Assembly: GCA_000798955.1 (NCBI GenBank)
Contig: JTLC01000015.1
Span: forward strand, 1-64,000
Direction of reading: 5' to 3'
Source: Firmicutes bacterium ZOR0006
Lineage (GTDB): Bacteria; Bacillota_I; Bacilli_A; Culicoidibacterales; ZOR0006
DNA length: 64,000 nucleotides
The notes beneath the pieces were generated by a model. It saw only the letters and a list, made by a program, of their open reading frames with translations. It was not told the DNA's origin and ran no database searches. Both the position numbers and the translations under genes were made by a program. Positions 16,283-25,593 of the stretch are shown in pieces (position 1 is the first letter of the stretch; each line of letters begins with the position of its first letter).

Positions 16283-17170
16283 ATGAATTATATTACGATT
16301 GATCTTGGGGGAACCATGATTAAATATGGAGTTGTCAATGAACACGGAGCCTTTTTGATTCAGCAGCAAATGCCAACACATGCAGCCGCAGGGGCACAAG
16401 TAATTTATGAACGCCTCGCTGACCTCATTACAGAACTCCAAAATCAGTACTGTATTGCTGGAATTGCAATATCGACAGCAGGACAAGTCAATCCGTTTAC
16501 CAAAACAATTACGTATGCTTCGGCAGCAATTCCTGATTATATCAACTTTAACATCGGTACGTATTTGGAACAAAAATTTCAAGTACCTGTCACTGTTGAA
16601 AATGATGTCAATTGTGCCTTGTTAGGGGAAATGCACTACGGAGAGTTAACAACCACACAGAATGTTATGCTCACAATTGGCACGGGGATTGGTGGTGCTG
16701 TCAGTGTTATGGGACACGTCCTTCATGGACACACATTTGCCACTGGAGAAGTTGGGTACTTGCCGATGTCCGGATCAACTTTTCAAGAGTTAGCATCGAC
16801 AGCAGCTTTAATTCAAAAAACTGAGCAGTTATTAGCACTTCCGACTGGAAGTCTAACGGGAGAAGAAGTTTTTGTGCTAGCGAGACATGATCAACGAATT
16901 CAACAACTGATTACAGATTTTTATGATACATTAGCACAAGGAATTGCCACGATTATTTTTTTACTTGGGCCAGAAACAATTGTCCTTGGTGGTGCAATTG
17001 CGAACCGCAAAGAATTTATAATCGAAATTCAGCAGCAACTCTGTAAATATGTTCCTGATCATTTATTGCAACAAATTCACTTGCAGCGAGCGACACTTGG
17101 AAATTCCGCAGGGATGTTAGGTGCCTTAGCACATTTTTTAGCGAGCGAAACTGTGATTGAACAAAACTAA
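16283..17170 (+). CDS. ROK-family sugar kinase (possible ManNAc kinase)
   Basis: 295 residues. The ATP phosphate-binding motif IDLGGTMIKYGVV is at 5-17. Further ROK landmarks are VENDVNCALLGE near 109-120, TIGTGIGGAV and LGPETIVLGGAIA. The HTFATGEVGYLP segment holds the ROK histidine/glutamate region, but the usual CxCGxxGC zinc motif is missing and replaced by MSGSTFQELAS. Its position 12 bp after nanE suggests it makes ManNAc-6-P or a related phosphosugar. Glucose or other hexoses are possible substrates. Ribosome-binding site AGAAGGTGAGAAG. Confidence 0.82.
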   Translation: MNYITIDLGGTMIKYGVVNEHGAFLIQQQMPTHAAAGAQVIYERLADLITELQNQYCIAGIAISTAGQVNPFTKTITYASAAIPDYINFNIGTYLEQKFQVPVTVENDVNCALLGEMHYGELTTTQNVMLTIGTGIGGAVSVMGHVLHGHTFATGEVGYLPMSGSTFQELASTAALIQKTEQLLALPTGSLTGEEVFVLARHDQRIQQLITDFYDTLAQGIATIIFLLGPETIVLGGAIANRKEFIIEIQQQLCKYVPDHLLQQIHLQRATLGNSAGMLGALAHFLASETVIEQN

Positions 17171-17186
17171 TTGAAGAGAGACGAAG

Positions 17187-18734
17187 ATGATGAAACAAAA
17201 GTTGTTATATATACCATTAGACGAACGGCCATGTAATGCGATTTATCCGCAAATGATGCTTGAAACCAATCAAAATTGTGAACTCATTACCCCTAAAATC
17301 AGCATACTCAATCAGAAAAAGCAAGCAGCTGACGTGGATGAATTATGGAAATTCGTTTTTGACGCCGCGCCAGAAAGCCAAGCAGCGATTTTATCCGTTG
17401 AAATGTTAATCTACGGTGGTTTATTGCCATCACGATTACATGTGTTGTCAGCGGAAACGCTCCAAGCACGGGTAGCTAAATTTAGTGAGCTGAAACAGCA
17501 ATTTCCCAAGCTCAAATTATATGTGTCAAACTTGATTATGCGAACACCGCAATATTCAAGTAGTGATGAAGAACCTGATTATTATGGAACATATGGTGCC
17601 GAAATTTTCCGCCGTTCTGCCCTAAACGATCGTGAAATGCGTGAAGGCTTGAATCAGGAGGAGAGGGATGAATTAGCAACTCTAAATGAAGTGATTCCAC
17701 AGGTGCATGTACAAGATTACGAAACACGTCGCCAAGTGAATTTAACTGTCAATCAAGCAATTATTCAGTTAGTAGCAAATGGTGTAATTGAATTTCTTGC
17801 GATTCCTCAAGATGATTCAGCACCATACGGCTATACGGCTCGTGACCAACGGCAACTTGTGGCGTTCATTCAAGAATTACGGTTAACTCGTAAGATTCAG
17901 ATGTATCCTGGCGCGGATGAGGTCGGTGCGACACTGCTTGCACGAGCGTACAATCAATTGCTGAACCAAGTACCAAAAGTATATATTGCAACTTCAAGTT
18001 TAGGTGGACAACAGTTACTCCCATTATATGAAGACCGACCAATGGGTGAAACGGCACTGGCACATATTCTTGCTTGTGGGGCTATACCAGTTAATTCAGC
18101 AGAAGAAGCCGATTTTATTCTCGGCTATAATACACCAGGGCAAGTGATGCAAGAAAGTTGGGATCAATTAACGGCAAAAGATGTCACATACGCGAGTTTC
18201 CGACACCTTGTCTTTTTTGTCCAACAATTACAGCAATGGCATCGGGAAGGGAAACCACTCGCAATTGCTGATTGTGCCTTTGCCAATGGTGGTGAACTTG
18301 CATTAGTGGAACTCCTTGATGAATATGAGTTGCTTGATCATGTATTGTCATACAAAGGTTGGAATACGAATGCGAATACGTTAGGAACAACATTAGCCGC
18401 AGCGATGTTTGCTCTCTGGCAACCACGAACACAAGCTATTACGAAAAATGTGATGTATCATCTCTTAGAAGACGTGTGTTATCAAGCTGTTGTTCGTCGC
18501 AAAATCACAGATGAATTATTACCTAAACTTGGTTTGAATTATTTTGATTTAGGAACACAACAGACAGAAGTCTTGACACAAATCGATTATGACCTGGAGC
18601 AACTCTTAACAAAACTGTGTCGAAATAGCTTTCAAAATTACCAGCTGACACACCTCGCAAGCTTTAGCCCGTGGAATCGGATGTTTGAAATTGGGATTGA
18701 ATTCACAATTAGCAATAAAATTGAAAATAACTAA
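17187..18734 (+). CDS. DUF4127 family protein
   Basis: 515 residues. It matches the DUF4127 family from the first residues (YIPLDERPCNAIYPQM at 7-22) through LSVEMLIYGGLLPSR near 72-86, FLAIPQDDSAPYGY, PGADEVGATLLAR and a C-terminal NTNANTLGTTLA. These strongly conserved acidic and polar motifs look like an active site, but no biochemical function is established to my knowledge. No signal peptide or membrane segments. It is embedded between two ROK kinase genes in a mannoside/amino-sugar operon. Start ATG 17187, preceded by AAGAGAGACGAAG. Confidence 0.88.
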   Translation: MMKQKLLYIPLDERPCNAIYPQMMLETNQNCELITPKISILNQKKQAADVDELWKFVFDAAPESQAAILSVEMLIYGGLLPSRLHVLSAETLQARVAKFSELKQQFPKLKLYVSNLIMRTPQYSSSDEEPDYYGTYGAEIFRRSALNDREMREGLNQEERDELATLNEVIPQVHVQDYETRRQVNLTVNQAIIQLVANGVIEFLAIPQDDSAPYGYTARDQRQLVAFIQELRLTRKIQMYPGADEVGATLLARAYNQLLNQVPKVYIATSSLGGQQLLPLYEDRPMGETALAHILACGAIPVNSAEEADFILGYNTPGQVMQESWDQLTAKDVTYASFRHLVFFVQQLQQWHREGKPLAIADCAFANGGELALVELLDEYELLDHVLSYKGWNTNANTLGTTLAAAMFALWQPRTQAITKNVMYHLLEDVCYQAVVRRKITDELLPKLGLNYFDLGTQQTEVLTQIDYDLEQLLTKLCRNSFQNYQLTHLASFSPWNRMFEIGIEFTISNKIENN

Positions 18735-18753
18735 AAATATAGGGGGCGCATCT

Positions 18754-19659
18754 ATGAAGACAATTGGGATTGATATTGGCGGAACTCAAACACGAATTGC
18801 CGTTTTTTCCGGGAAAAAATTACTTGCACAAACACGATTCGTGACAAATAGTGAAAATCCTGAAGCTCATGTCCAGCATATGGCGGCAGAAATAAAAAAA
18901 TTAACGACTGAATACGCTGCTATTGGGATTGCTTGCCCTGGACCACTTGATTTAAAAGCTGGAGTTGTTTTGAATCCACCAAATTTACTTGGATGGCACA
19001 ACTTCCCTTTAGCAGCACGAATGCAAGAAATTATGAACGTACCTGTCAAAATTGAAAATGATGCGAATTTAGCAGCGTTAGCGGAGGCACTTGTGGGTGC
19101 GGGAAATGGCCAACCGATTGTGCAATTCATCACCGTCTCTACTGGCGTTGGTGCTGGCCTAGTTATCAATGGCACAATTTTTCAAGGTGCGCATGGCTTT
19201 GCACAAGAAGTAGCAAATTGTCTTGTTGATGAAACTTGCCTAGTTGCTGGGAATACATTGCCTGGGAGTGTCGAACGAATTTGTTCGGGAACAGGAATTT
19301 ATCAATTAGCACGGCAACGAGGACTAGCAGTCGAATCAACAGCTGATGTCTTTAGATTAGCGGGCGAGGGAGCGAGTGAGGCACAGGCGATTATCGAGTA
19401 TGTCGGAAGTCAATTAGCAAAATTTTTGGCGATGTTACAAGCTGTCATTGATCCAAGTGTGATCGTTCTCGGTGGTAGCGTTGCCCTCTATAACCCCCAA
19501 TTTGTTGCAATGCTGACTGATCAAATCAAAGCTTGTGTGTATCCCAATGTAGCACCCTATGTACATGTCGTTACAGCTGAATTAGGTGATGATGCTGGTG
19601 TGATTGGTGCGGGGTTATTAGCAAATAAAATCGCTTGTAAGGAGGAAGAGTCACAATGA
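18754..19659 (+). CDS. ROK-family sugar kinase
   Basis: About 301 residues. The start ATG 18754 gives MKTIGIDIGGTQTRIAVF, the canonical ROK N-terminus, and is preceded by AGGGGGC. An upstream in-frame ATG at 18685 would overlap the DUF4127 gene by 50 bp and adds an unrelated tail, so I reject it. Other landmarks are IGIACPGPLDLKAGVV, VKIENDANLAALAEA, TVSTGVGAGLVI and LGGSVALYNP. The histidine in GAHGFAQEVANC is kept; the usual zinc cysteine cluster is not. It would phosphorylate a hexose, plausibly mannose, feeding ManA whose start codon overlaps this gene's stop. Confidence 0.87.
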   Translation: MKTIGIDIGGTQTRIAVFSGKKLLAQTRFVTNSENPEAHVQHMAAEIKKLTTEYAAIGIACPGPLDLKAGVVLNPPNLLGWHNFPLAARMQEIMNVPVKIENDANLAALAEALVGAGNGQPIVQFITVSTGVGAGLVINGTIFQGAHGFAQEVANCLVDETCLVAGNTLPGSVERICSGTGIYQLARQRGLAVESTADVFRLAGEGASEAQAIIEYVGSQLAKFLAMLQAVIDPSVIVLGGSVALYNPQFVAMLTDQIKACVYPNVAPYVHVVTAELGDDAGVIGAGLLANKIACKEEESQ

Positions 19660-20474
19660 GTGTGAAACAATTAATTGCTTCCCATCAAGAAAAAGTGTGG
19701 GGCTTTGAGGAATGGCAATTTTCAACCCATCCAAATGGCATGACTAAAGTCGCGGCAACTGGGACTGATTTACGAACAGAGCTAGGACAATCACTACCGA
19801 TACTGATTAAATACATCGTCGCAAATGAAACACTTTCGGTGCAAGTTCATCCAGATGATCAGTATGCAAAAACACACACAACTGATTTAGGAAAAACTGA
19901 ATGTTGGTACATAACCGAAGCTCAGCCAGAGGCAAAATTGATTTTTGGTTTAAAACCAGGACTCACAGCAGAAACGTTGGCGACAATTATTGCAGAACAA
20001 CAAATTGAAGCGTATTTAGAGTTTGTTGATGTGCAAGCGGGAGATATGCTTTATATTCCAGCCGGTACAGTACATGCCATCATGGGTGGCTTGAAACTTA
20101 TTGAAGTCCAACAAAGTAGTGATACAACATATCGGCTATATGATTGGGGCCGTGATCGTGAAATTCATGTCGAAGAATCGTTAGCAGTGATTGATTATCA
20201 ACACAAAAATGGAGCTTGTAAAATTGCTGCTCAAAATTTTACTGAACTTGTCACCCCATATTTTACGGTTCAGAAAATTCAAGTGATACAAACATGGGAA
20301 TACACGTGTGTCCAAGCGGCAACAGTGACGGCACTCAATCACCAAATAACCGTGTTCACTGAGACTCATCCCACGCTGATAGCACCAAATACAACGCTGT
20401 ATGTTGAACTAGGAACAACACTTGTGATAAATGAACCAGGTGAATTGCTACTGACAACTTGGGAAGTGGAATAA
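19656..20474 (+). CDS. manA: Mannose-6-phosphate isomerase, class I
   Basis: 272 residues, the short Gram-positive type. It interconverts mannose-6-P and fructose-6-P and so connects mannose released by the GH38 enzyme to glycolysis. Zinc-site landmarks are LSVQVHPDDQYA near 63-74, KTECWYI, and AGTVHAIMGG near 137-146. The conserved TYRLYDWGRDR follows at about 165-175. The ATG overlaps the previous stop (ATGA), with AAGGAGGAAG as a strong ribosome-binding site. Last gene of the operon; a strong terminator follows. Confidence 0.94.
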   Translation: MSVKQLIASHQEKVWGFEEWQFSTHPNGMTKVAATGTDLRTELGQSLPILIKYIVANETLSVQVHPDDQYAKTHTTDLGKTECWYITEAQPEAKLIFGLKPGLTAETLATIIAEQQIEAYLEFVDVQAGDMLYIPAGTVHAIMGGLKLIEVQQSSDTTYRLYDWGRDREIHVEESLAVIDYQHKNGACKIAAQNFTELVTPYFTVQKIQVIQTWEYTCVQAATVTALNHQITVFTETHPTLIAPNTTLYVELGTTLVINEPGELLLTTWEVE

Positions 20475-20486
20475 GCAAAGTCAACA

Positions 20487-20515
20487 AAAAAACCAGTTTA
20501 AAACTGGTTTTTTTT
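20487..20515 (+). terminator. Intrinsic terminator of the glycan operon
   Basis: AAAAACCAGTTT/AAACTGGTTTTT stem with minimal loop and an eight-T run. It can also serve the convergent TetR gene. Confidence 0.9.
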
Positions 20516-20545
20516 GTGCGCTAAAAATTGCGAAGGCAGCAAGGA

Positions 20546-21118
20546 TTAACGGGAAATGATATCGATAATGAGGAGCTGCTCAAGTTCTTTTGTCAATTGT
20601 TCACGTGAAATTTTTTTCCCTTGTGTCAGCCACCATTTGGTAGTAGCAATGAGGGCACCAGTAAAGGATTGGGCAATAACATCTGGTGAAGCCGGAAGCA
20701 GAATTCCTCGCTTTTGGTCACTCACAAGCTTTGCTTTAATATCAATTACTGCTTGCTCGTTCACAATATCAAGTAAGAGATGAAAGTACGAACTACCAAG
20801 TACTGAGTTGACGAGTTGCTCATTACGATCCAAGAATGTGAGCATGGATTGGATAATATTACGATAATAGGCGAATGGTTCGTTGGGATCGAGAATAGCT
20901 TGATTTAAGCAGTCGCGTTGGACTTCATTCACAATAAAAACAAAAAATTCTAATTTATCCCCAAAGTGCTTATAAAATGTTGCTCGTCGAATCAAGGCAT
21001 GTTCACAAATTTCATTGACAGTAATTTCTTCAAATTTTTTAATAGCTAACAACTCAAAAAACGCCGTTGTCAGTGCTTTATAGGTTTTCGTAATGCGTAA
21101 ATCTTGCTTTATTTCCAT
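20546..21118 (-). CDS. TetR-family repressor
   Basis: 190 residues. Residues 9-55 form the TetR DNA-binding domain, with ITVNEICEHALIRRATFYKHFGDK cited as landmark region 33-56. The C-terminal part resembles the TetR_C-type ligand/dimer domain of DhaS/YxaF-like Gram-positive regulators. The gene is divergent from a large export ABC system, and a 46-bp palindrome lies between them. It probably represses that system and itself, and is released by an unknown inducer, possibly a membrane-active compound. Confidence 0.88.
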   Translation of the reverse strand: MEIKQDLRITKTYKALTTAFFELLAIKKFEEITVNEICEHALIRRATFYKHFGDKLEFFVFIVNEVQRDCLNQAILDPNEPFAYYRNIIQSMLTFLDRNEQLVNSVLGSSYFHLLLDIVNEQAVIDIKAKLVSDQKRGILLPASPDVIAQSFTGALIATTKWWLTQGKKISREQLTKELEQLLIIDIISR

Positions 21119-21140
21119 ATGTATTCCCCCTGTTTGGAAA

Positions 21141-21186
21141 CACTTCCTAGTGTTTTGTCAATTAAGTGACAAAATGCTAGGAAGTG
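21141..21186. promoter_or_regulatory. 46-bp near-perfect palindromic operator
   Basis: The left half runs CACTTCCTAG-TG-TTTTGTCA and the right half TGACAAAAT-G-CTAGGAAGTG, centred near 21163. Only a few central and internal bases break the symmetry. It lies between the TetR start codon and the promoter of the ABC operon, overlapping a TTGACA on the minus strand. It is long enough to take two TetR dimers. Confidence 0.85.
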
Positions 21187-21190
21187 AGCG

Positions 21191-21218
21191 TTGTATCATT
21201 TTCTCTGTTGATTATAAT
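21191..21218 (+). promoter_or_regulatory. Promoter of the ABC export operon
   Basis: TTGTAT (21191-21196), 16-bp spacer, TATAAT (21213-21218), directly downstream of the palindromic operator. A bound TetR protein would block polymerase at the -35 side. Confidence 0.72.
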
Positions 21219-21275
21219 AGGAAATGAAACAAGTGTCAAATAAAAGACAACTGTTAAATAAAAGGAGGAATATCG

Positions 21276-21977
21276 ATGGGATATATCGAAATGGAGCATA
21301 GTTTCAAACGGTATCAAGTAGGAGAAAGTGAGATTATCGCGAATAATGATGTGAGCTTTACAATTGAAAAAGGGGAATTAGTTGTGATTTTAGGGGCATC
21401 GGGTGCCGGAAAATCAACGGTGTTGAATATTCTCGGAGGAATGGATACGAATAGTTCGGGGAAAGTTGTCATTGATCAGCAAGATATTTCTCATTATGAC
21501 AGAAAACAACTAACAGCTTATCGCCGGAACGATGTTGGTTTTGTTTTTCAATTTTACAATTTAGTCGCAAATTTAACAGCACTTGAAAATGTTGAGTTAG
21601 CTGTCGAAATTGTTGAGGACGCAAGTGATCCGGCAACAGTCTTAACTGATGTTGGTTTAGCACATCGTATGCATAATTTTCCAGCTCAACTTTCAGGCGG
21701 TGAACAACAGCGTGTGGCAATTGCTCGTGCCGTTGCCAAAAATCCGAAGATTTTATTATGTGATGAACCGACGGGGGCACTGGATTACCATACTGGGAAA
21801 CAGGTGTTGCAAATTTTACAAGATATGAGTCGCAAAAATGGCACAACAGTTGTGATTGTTACCCATAATGTGGCATTAGCACCAATTGCTGATCGCGTGA
21901 TTCACATGCATGATGCGAAAGTAAAGGCAATTGAGACCAATAGTATCCCCCGCGATATTGCTGAATTGGAGTGGTAA
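21276..21977 (+). CDS. ABC transporter ATP-binding protein (MacB/LolD-type)
   Basis: 233 residues with all ATPase motifs: Walker [10 protein letters not shown] at about 40-48, Q-loop in [18 protein letters not shown], signature [14 protein letters not shown] near 137-150, Walker [13 protein letters not shown] and the switch histidine in IVTHN. This subclass powers FtsX-like permeases that move peptides or lipids or act mechanically, rather than nutrient import. AAAGGAGG precedes ATG 21276. The downstream permease gene overlaps its stop codon. Confidence 0.93.
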   Translation: MGYIEMEHSFKRYQVGESEIIANNDVSFTIEKGELVVILGASGAGKSTVLNILGGMDTNSSGKVVIDQQDISHYDRKQLTAYRRNDVGFVFQFYNLVANLTALENVELAVEIVEDASDPATVLTDVGLAHRMHNFPAQLSGGEQQRVAIARAVAKNPKILLCDEPTGALDYHTGKQVLQILQDMSRKNGTTVVIVTHNVALAPIADRVIHMHDAKVKAIETNSIPRDIAELEW

Positions 21978-24900
21978 TGATGCAGATGAAAAAAACAGTT
22001 TGGAAAGATATTCGTCAATCATTTCGCAAATCGTGGGGTCGCTTTTTTTCAATTATGATTCTCATGGCCTTGGGTTCATTTGCACTTGTTGGTCTCTATG
22101 TGACTGGTCCAAATATGCGTACAACTGGGACAACATATTTGAATGCACGCAACGTGGCTGATTTAACAATAATTGGTGAATACGGTTTAGACGCAAGTGA
22201 TCAAGCGGCTCTTGCTACGCTGACGGACGTGAACGCTCTTGAATATCTCTATGTAAAAGATGTTAGCATCGCCCAGACACATACGAGTGTTCGGCTCTTC
22301 TCACAGCCTAAAACAATTTCGACACCGGAACTTATTGCTGGTAGGTTACCACGACAAAGTGGGGAAATTGCCATTGATGCGAGCCAACAAGCGGACTATC
22401 CACTTGGTTCAATCATTCATATCGATGAGAAAGCGGATCAATCAGGGACAAAAGTCATCGCCAAAAGTGAATTTGAAGTTGTTGGTTATATCCAATCTGG
22501 CGATTTTCTGTCATTAGCAACAAGAGGACCAAGCACAACAGGCACAGGACAATTAGATAGTTTTGCCATTATTCATCCGAGTGATTTTAAAAGTGATGTT
22601 TTTATGATGGCAAAATTACGATTTGATTCACTCATCGAGCTTAATCCATATAGTGATGCGTATTTAGAGCAGCTTCAAATTGAAAAAGATCATGTTTATG
22701 CTGTTCTGGCAGGACAACCGGAAATCCGTTTGCATGAACTGAAAACCACATATAATCAAAAAATCACGACAGGGCAACAAGCCATTAATGAGGGAGAACA
22801 AGAGCTTGACAATGCGGCGAAACAGTTAGAGGAAGCGGCCACATTATTAAAAGAAGGGCAACAAGCACTCGTAGCAAATGAACAGCTCCTATTGAGTGCT
22901 GAAGCTGAACTAGAACAGGCAAAACAAGAACTTCGTGAAAATGAAGTGCTTTTACAAAATACTGACACTGAGTTGCAGAGAACAGATGAAATATTACGTG
23001 AACAACAAGCTTTGCTAGCCGGGAAACAACAAGAATATGAGCAAGGTGTACAAACATTACAAGGAAAACAAGCAGAGTACAATCAAGCAGTTGCGGATAT
23101 TGATCAAGCACAACAAACAATTACTGAGCAATACAAACAATTAGCCACAGCCAAACAGGATTATACACGTGGTATTTCCGAATTAGAGGCTACTATATTT
23201 GCATTAGAGCAAGCATTGGGCGATGAAGCGTTAGACGATGCCGCGAGACAACAACTATTAGCTCAACTTGAACAGGTTAACCAGCAGTTGAAAGCAGTAA
23301 CGAGTGCATATACGCTTTTTTTACAACAAACGTATGAACCAGGAGTTATCCAACTTGACGCTGCGCAAAAACAGCTCGATCAACAAACGCAACAACTTCA
23401 AACTGTGCCATATGAAATCGAGGCGGCAAATAATCAATTAGCTGAAGCGAATCTACAAATAGCCTCTGGACAAGCACAACTTTTGGCAGGAAAAGCGGCT
23501 TTTGCTGATGGATATGCGCACTACGAAAGTGGCGTTCAACAAATAACGACCGCCAAGCAACAATTGATAACCGCAACGACGGAGTATCAAATGGGGAAAG
23601 AGCAACTTGCAGACGGGCAAAGTGAACTAATAGAACAAACGAGTTTATACGAAGAACAACGAAAGAAATATGAGCAAGAACTCCCAACAGCTACCAAACT
23701 ATTGGCTGAAAGTCGTGAAGAATTGGCAACAGCTAGAGAAATGGTTGAGCAATTAGTCGCACCGACTTATCGCGTTGATACACGCCGAGAACTGCTAGGA
23801 GGAGATGGGTACAAAACATATAGTTCCATTTCAAATATTGTTGATTCACTGGCTATGATTTTTCCGGTCTTTCTTTATTTTGTTGCTGCTTTAGTGACAT
23901 TAACAACGATGACACGTTTTGTTGATGAAGAGCGATTAAATTCTGGAACATTAAAAGCGCTTGGTTACGATGATTATGATATCATCAAAAAGTTTTGTGT
24001 GTATGGATTCGTTGCTAGTTTAATCGGAACAATTCTCGGGATTATCCTCGGTCATACTCTCATGCCGACGATTGTGTATCAAGCGTATCGTAGTGAATTT
24101 ACAGTTCCAGCTATCGAATGGCATTTTCATTTAGGGATTACACTGAGTGCGTTAGCATTAGCAATAATGAGTAGTGTTATTCCGGCCTACATCGTTGCGA
24201 AACGTGAATTACGAGAACAGCCAGCGACGCTCTTGCTACCGAAAGCACCTGAATCAGGGGATAAAATTTTCCTTGAGCACTTCCCAGGAATTTGGAGACG
24301 CTTGACGTTTACGCAAAAAGTTACGTGTCGAAATATTTTCCGTTATAAAAAACGGATGTATATGACCATTTTTGGCGTTGCTGGAGCGGCAGCATTACTA
24401 TTTACTGGCTTTAGTGTCCAACATTCAGTCTCGGAAATAAAGAGTCGTCAATTTGATACGATTACCCACTATGATCTGATTGTTGCTGAAAATCCACTAG
24501 CTTCTATGCCCGAACAACAGCAGCTCAGCGAACAGTTGCGTACGCCAGCAGTCAAAAATTATGCCCCTGTTTATTATGAAGAGGTCACACGAGTTGCTGG
24601 AGCACATAACGATACCCAAGCAATCACGTTAATTGTACCGGAAGAGCCAGAAAATTTTGCTCAATATATTACTTTAAAAGCACGTAAAACACAACAACCA
24701 TTGGAATTAATGGATGAAGGTGCCATTATTTCTGAACGGTTAGCAGATTTATTGCATGTCGAAATTGGCGAAACATTGCCATTTGTTGATCAAAATGGGG
24801 AACAACGTCAAGTTGAGATAACAGCAATTAGTGAAATGTATATTGGCCATTTTATTTTCTTAAGCCCATCTGGTTACGAAAAACTCTATCGTGCAGATTA

Positions 24901-25450
24901 TGAGTCAAATGCGTATTTTACAACTTTAATTGACTCGAGTAGTGAAAATACAAAAGTGGCAGCCTCGCAGTTTATGCAATTATCCGCAGTGGCTGGGGTT
25001 GTTCAAAATACGTCAATTATGTCATTGATTGATACAATAGTGACTTCGCTGAATCAAATTATGGCGATTCTCATTTTTGTTGCAATGCTGCTTGGAGCCG
25101 TTATTTTGTATAATTTAACGAATATCAATGTTTCAGAGCGAATCCGTGAATTATCAACGATAAAAGTCCTCGGCTTCTTTGATCCTGAAGTGACACGCTA
25201 CATCTATCGTGAGGCCACAATTTTAACCATTTTTGGAATTGTTGGCGGTTGGATTATTGGAATGGGCTTGCATAGCTATATCTTAGTAGTCGTACCACCT
25301 GATGAAGTGATGTTTAACCCTGCTCGTTGGATTGGGGCTTACATCATTCCAGTGCTAGTTATTGCGATAATTTCGCTAGTTTTAAAATTTTTTGTGAATC
25401 GTCGATTGATACATATTGATATGTTAGAGGCATTAAAATCGGTCGATTGA
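21977..25450 (+). CDS. Large FtsX/MacB-type ABC permease with long coiled coil
   Basis: About 1157 residues. A first membrane segment (about 20-45) is followed by an extracytoplasmic region containing a long coiled coil (about 265-610) made of glutamine/alanine/leucine-rich heptads with recurring 'LxxGQxxL' motifs. Then come three membrane segments of a first FtsX domain (about 630-750), a second extracytoplasmic domain, and a C-terminal FtsX domain (about 1035-1145). The size and layout match large Lactobacillales permeases linked to TetR regulators and YhgE proteins. The substrate is unknown. The frame is open from GTG 21971, but ATG 21977, overlapping the ATPase stop, with GGAG upstream is preferred. 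Confidence 0.9.
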   Translation: MMQMKKTVWKDIRQSFRKSWGRFFSIMILMALGSFALVGLYVTGPNMRTTGTTYLNARNVADLTIIGEYGLDASDQAALATLTDVNALEYLYVKDVSIAQTHTSVRLFSQPKTISTPELIAGRLPRQSGEIAIDASQQADYPLGSIIHIDEKADQSGTKVIAKSEFEVVGYIQSGDFLSLATRGPSTTGTGQLDSFAIIHPSDFKSDVFMMAKLRFDSLIELNPYSDAYLEQLQIEKDHVYAVLAGQPEIRLHELKTTYNQKITTGQQAINEGEQELDNAAKQLEEAATLLKEGQQALVANEQLLLSAEAELEQAKQELRENEVLLQNTDTELQRTDEILREQQALLAGKQQEYEQGVQTLQGKQAEYNQAVADIDQAQQTITEQYKQLATAKQDYTRGISELEATIFALEQALGDEALDDAARQQLLAQLEQVNQQLKAVTSAYTLFLQQTYEPGVIQLDAAQKQLDQQTQQLQTVPYEIEAANNQLAEANLQIASGQAQLLAGKAAFADGYAHYESGVQQITTAKQQLITATTEYQMGKEQLADGQSELIEQTSLYEEQRKKYEQELPTATKLLAESREELATAREMVEQLVAPTYRVDTRRELLGGDGYKTYSSISNIVDSLAMIFPVFLYFVAALVTLTTMTRFVDEERLNSGTLKALGYDDYDIIKKFCVYGFVASLIGTILGIILGHTLMPTIVYQAYRSEFTVPAIEWHFHLGITLSALALAIMSSVIPAYIVAKRELREQPATLLLPKAPESGDKIFLEHFPGIWRRLTFTQKVTCRNIFRYKKRMYMTIFGVAGAAALLFTGFSVQHSVSEIKSRQFDTITHYDLIVAENPLASMPEQQQLSEQLRTPAVKNYAPVYYEEVTRVAGAHNDTQAITLIVPEEPENFAQYITLKARKTQQPLELMDEGAIISERLADLLHVEIGETLPFVDQNGEQRQVEITAISEMYIGHFIFLSPSGYEKLYRADYESNAYFTTLIDSSSENTKVAASQFMQLSAVAGVVQNTSIMSLIDTIVTSLNQIMAILIFVAMLLGAVILYNLTNINVSERIRELSTIKVLGFFDPEVTRYIYREATILTIFGIVGGWIIGMGLHSYILVVVPPDEVMFNPARWIGAYIIPVLVIAIISLVLKFFVNRRLIHIDMLEALKSVD

Positions 25451-25463
25451 TGACATTGAAACT

Positions 25464-25502
25464 AAAAGCTGTATCAAAAAAAGTAAAGGTACAGCTTTTT
25501 CT
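25464..25502 (+). terminator. Intrinsic terminator of the ABC operon
   Basis: AAAAGCTGTA pairs with TACAGCTTTT across a 17-nt A-rich loop, followed by Ts. Confidence 0.85.
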
Positions 25503-25533
25503 ATGTTTTTCCAAGAAAAACCGTTTTCAAAGG

Positions 25534-25561
25534 TTGTCATGTTCTACTAAAGTGCTATAAT
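25534..25561 (+). promoter_or_regulatory. Promoter of the YhgE-like gene
   Basis: TTGTCA (25534-25539), 16-bp spacer, TATAAT (25556-25561). Immediately upstream, the reverse strand reads TGAAAACGGTTTTT, a partial cre match that lacks the final CA. Confidence 0.75.
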
Positions 25562-25593
25562 GTGAAAATAGTATCAAGAAAGAAGTGAAGGAC

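Noticed and set aside
22756-23687. Cysteine- or valine/histidine-rich minus-strand frames of 108-113 codons
   Set aside because: They are shadows of the Gln/Ala-rich coiled coil of the ABC permease, whose codon bias opens the opposite frames.
25520-25533. cre site upstream of the YhgE-like gene
   Set aside because: The reverse strand matches the core but lacks the terminal CA, so it is too weak to call.
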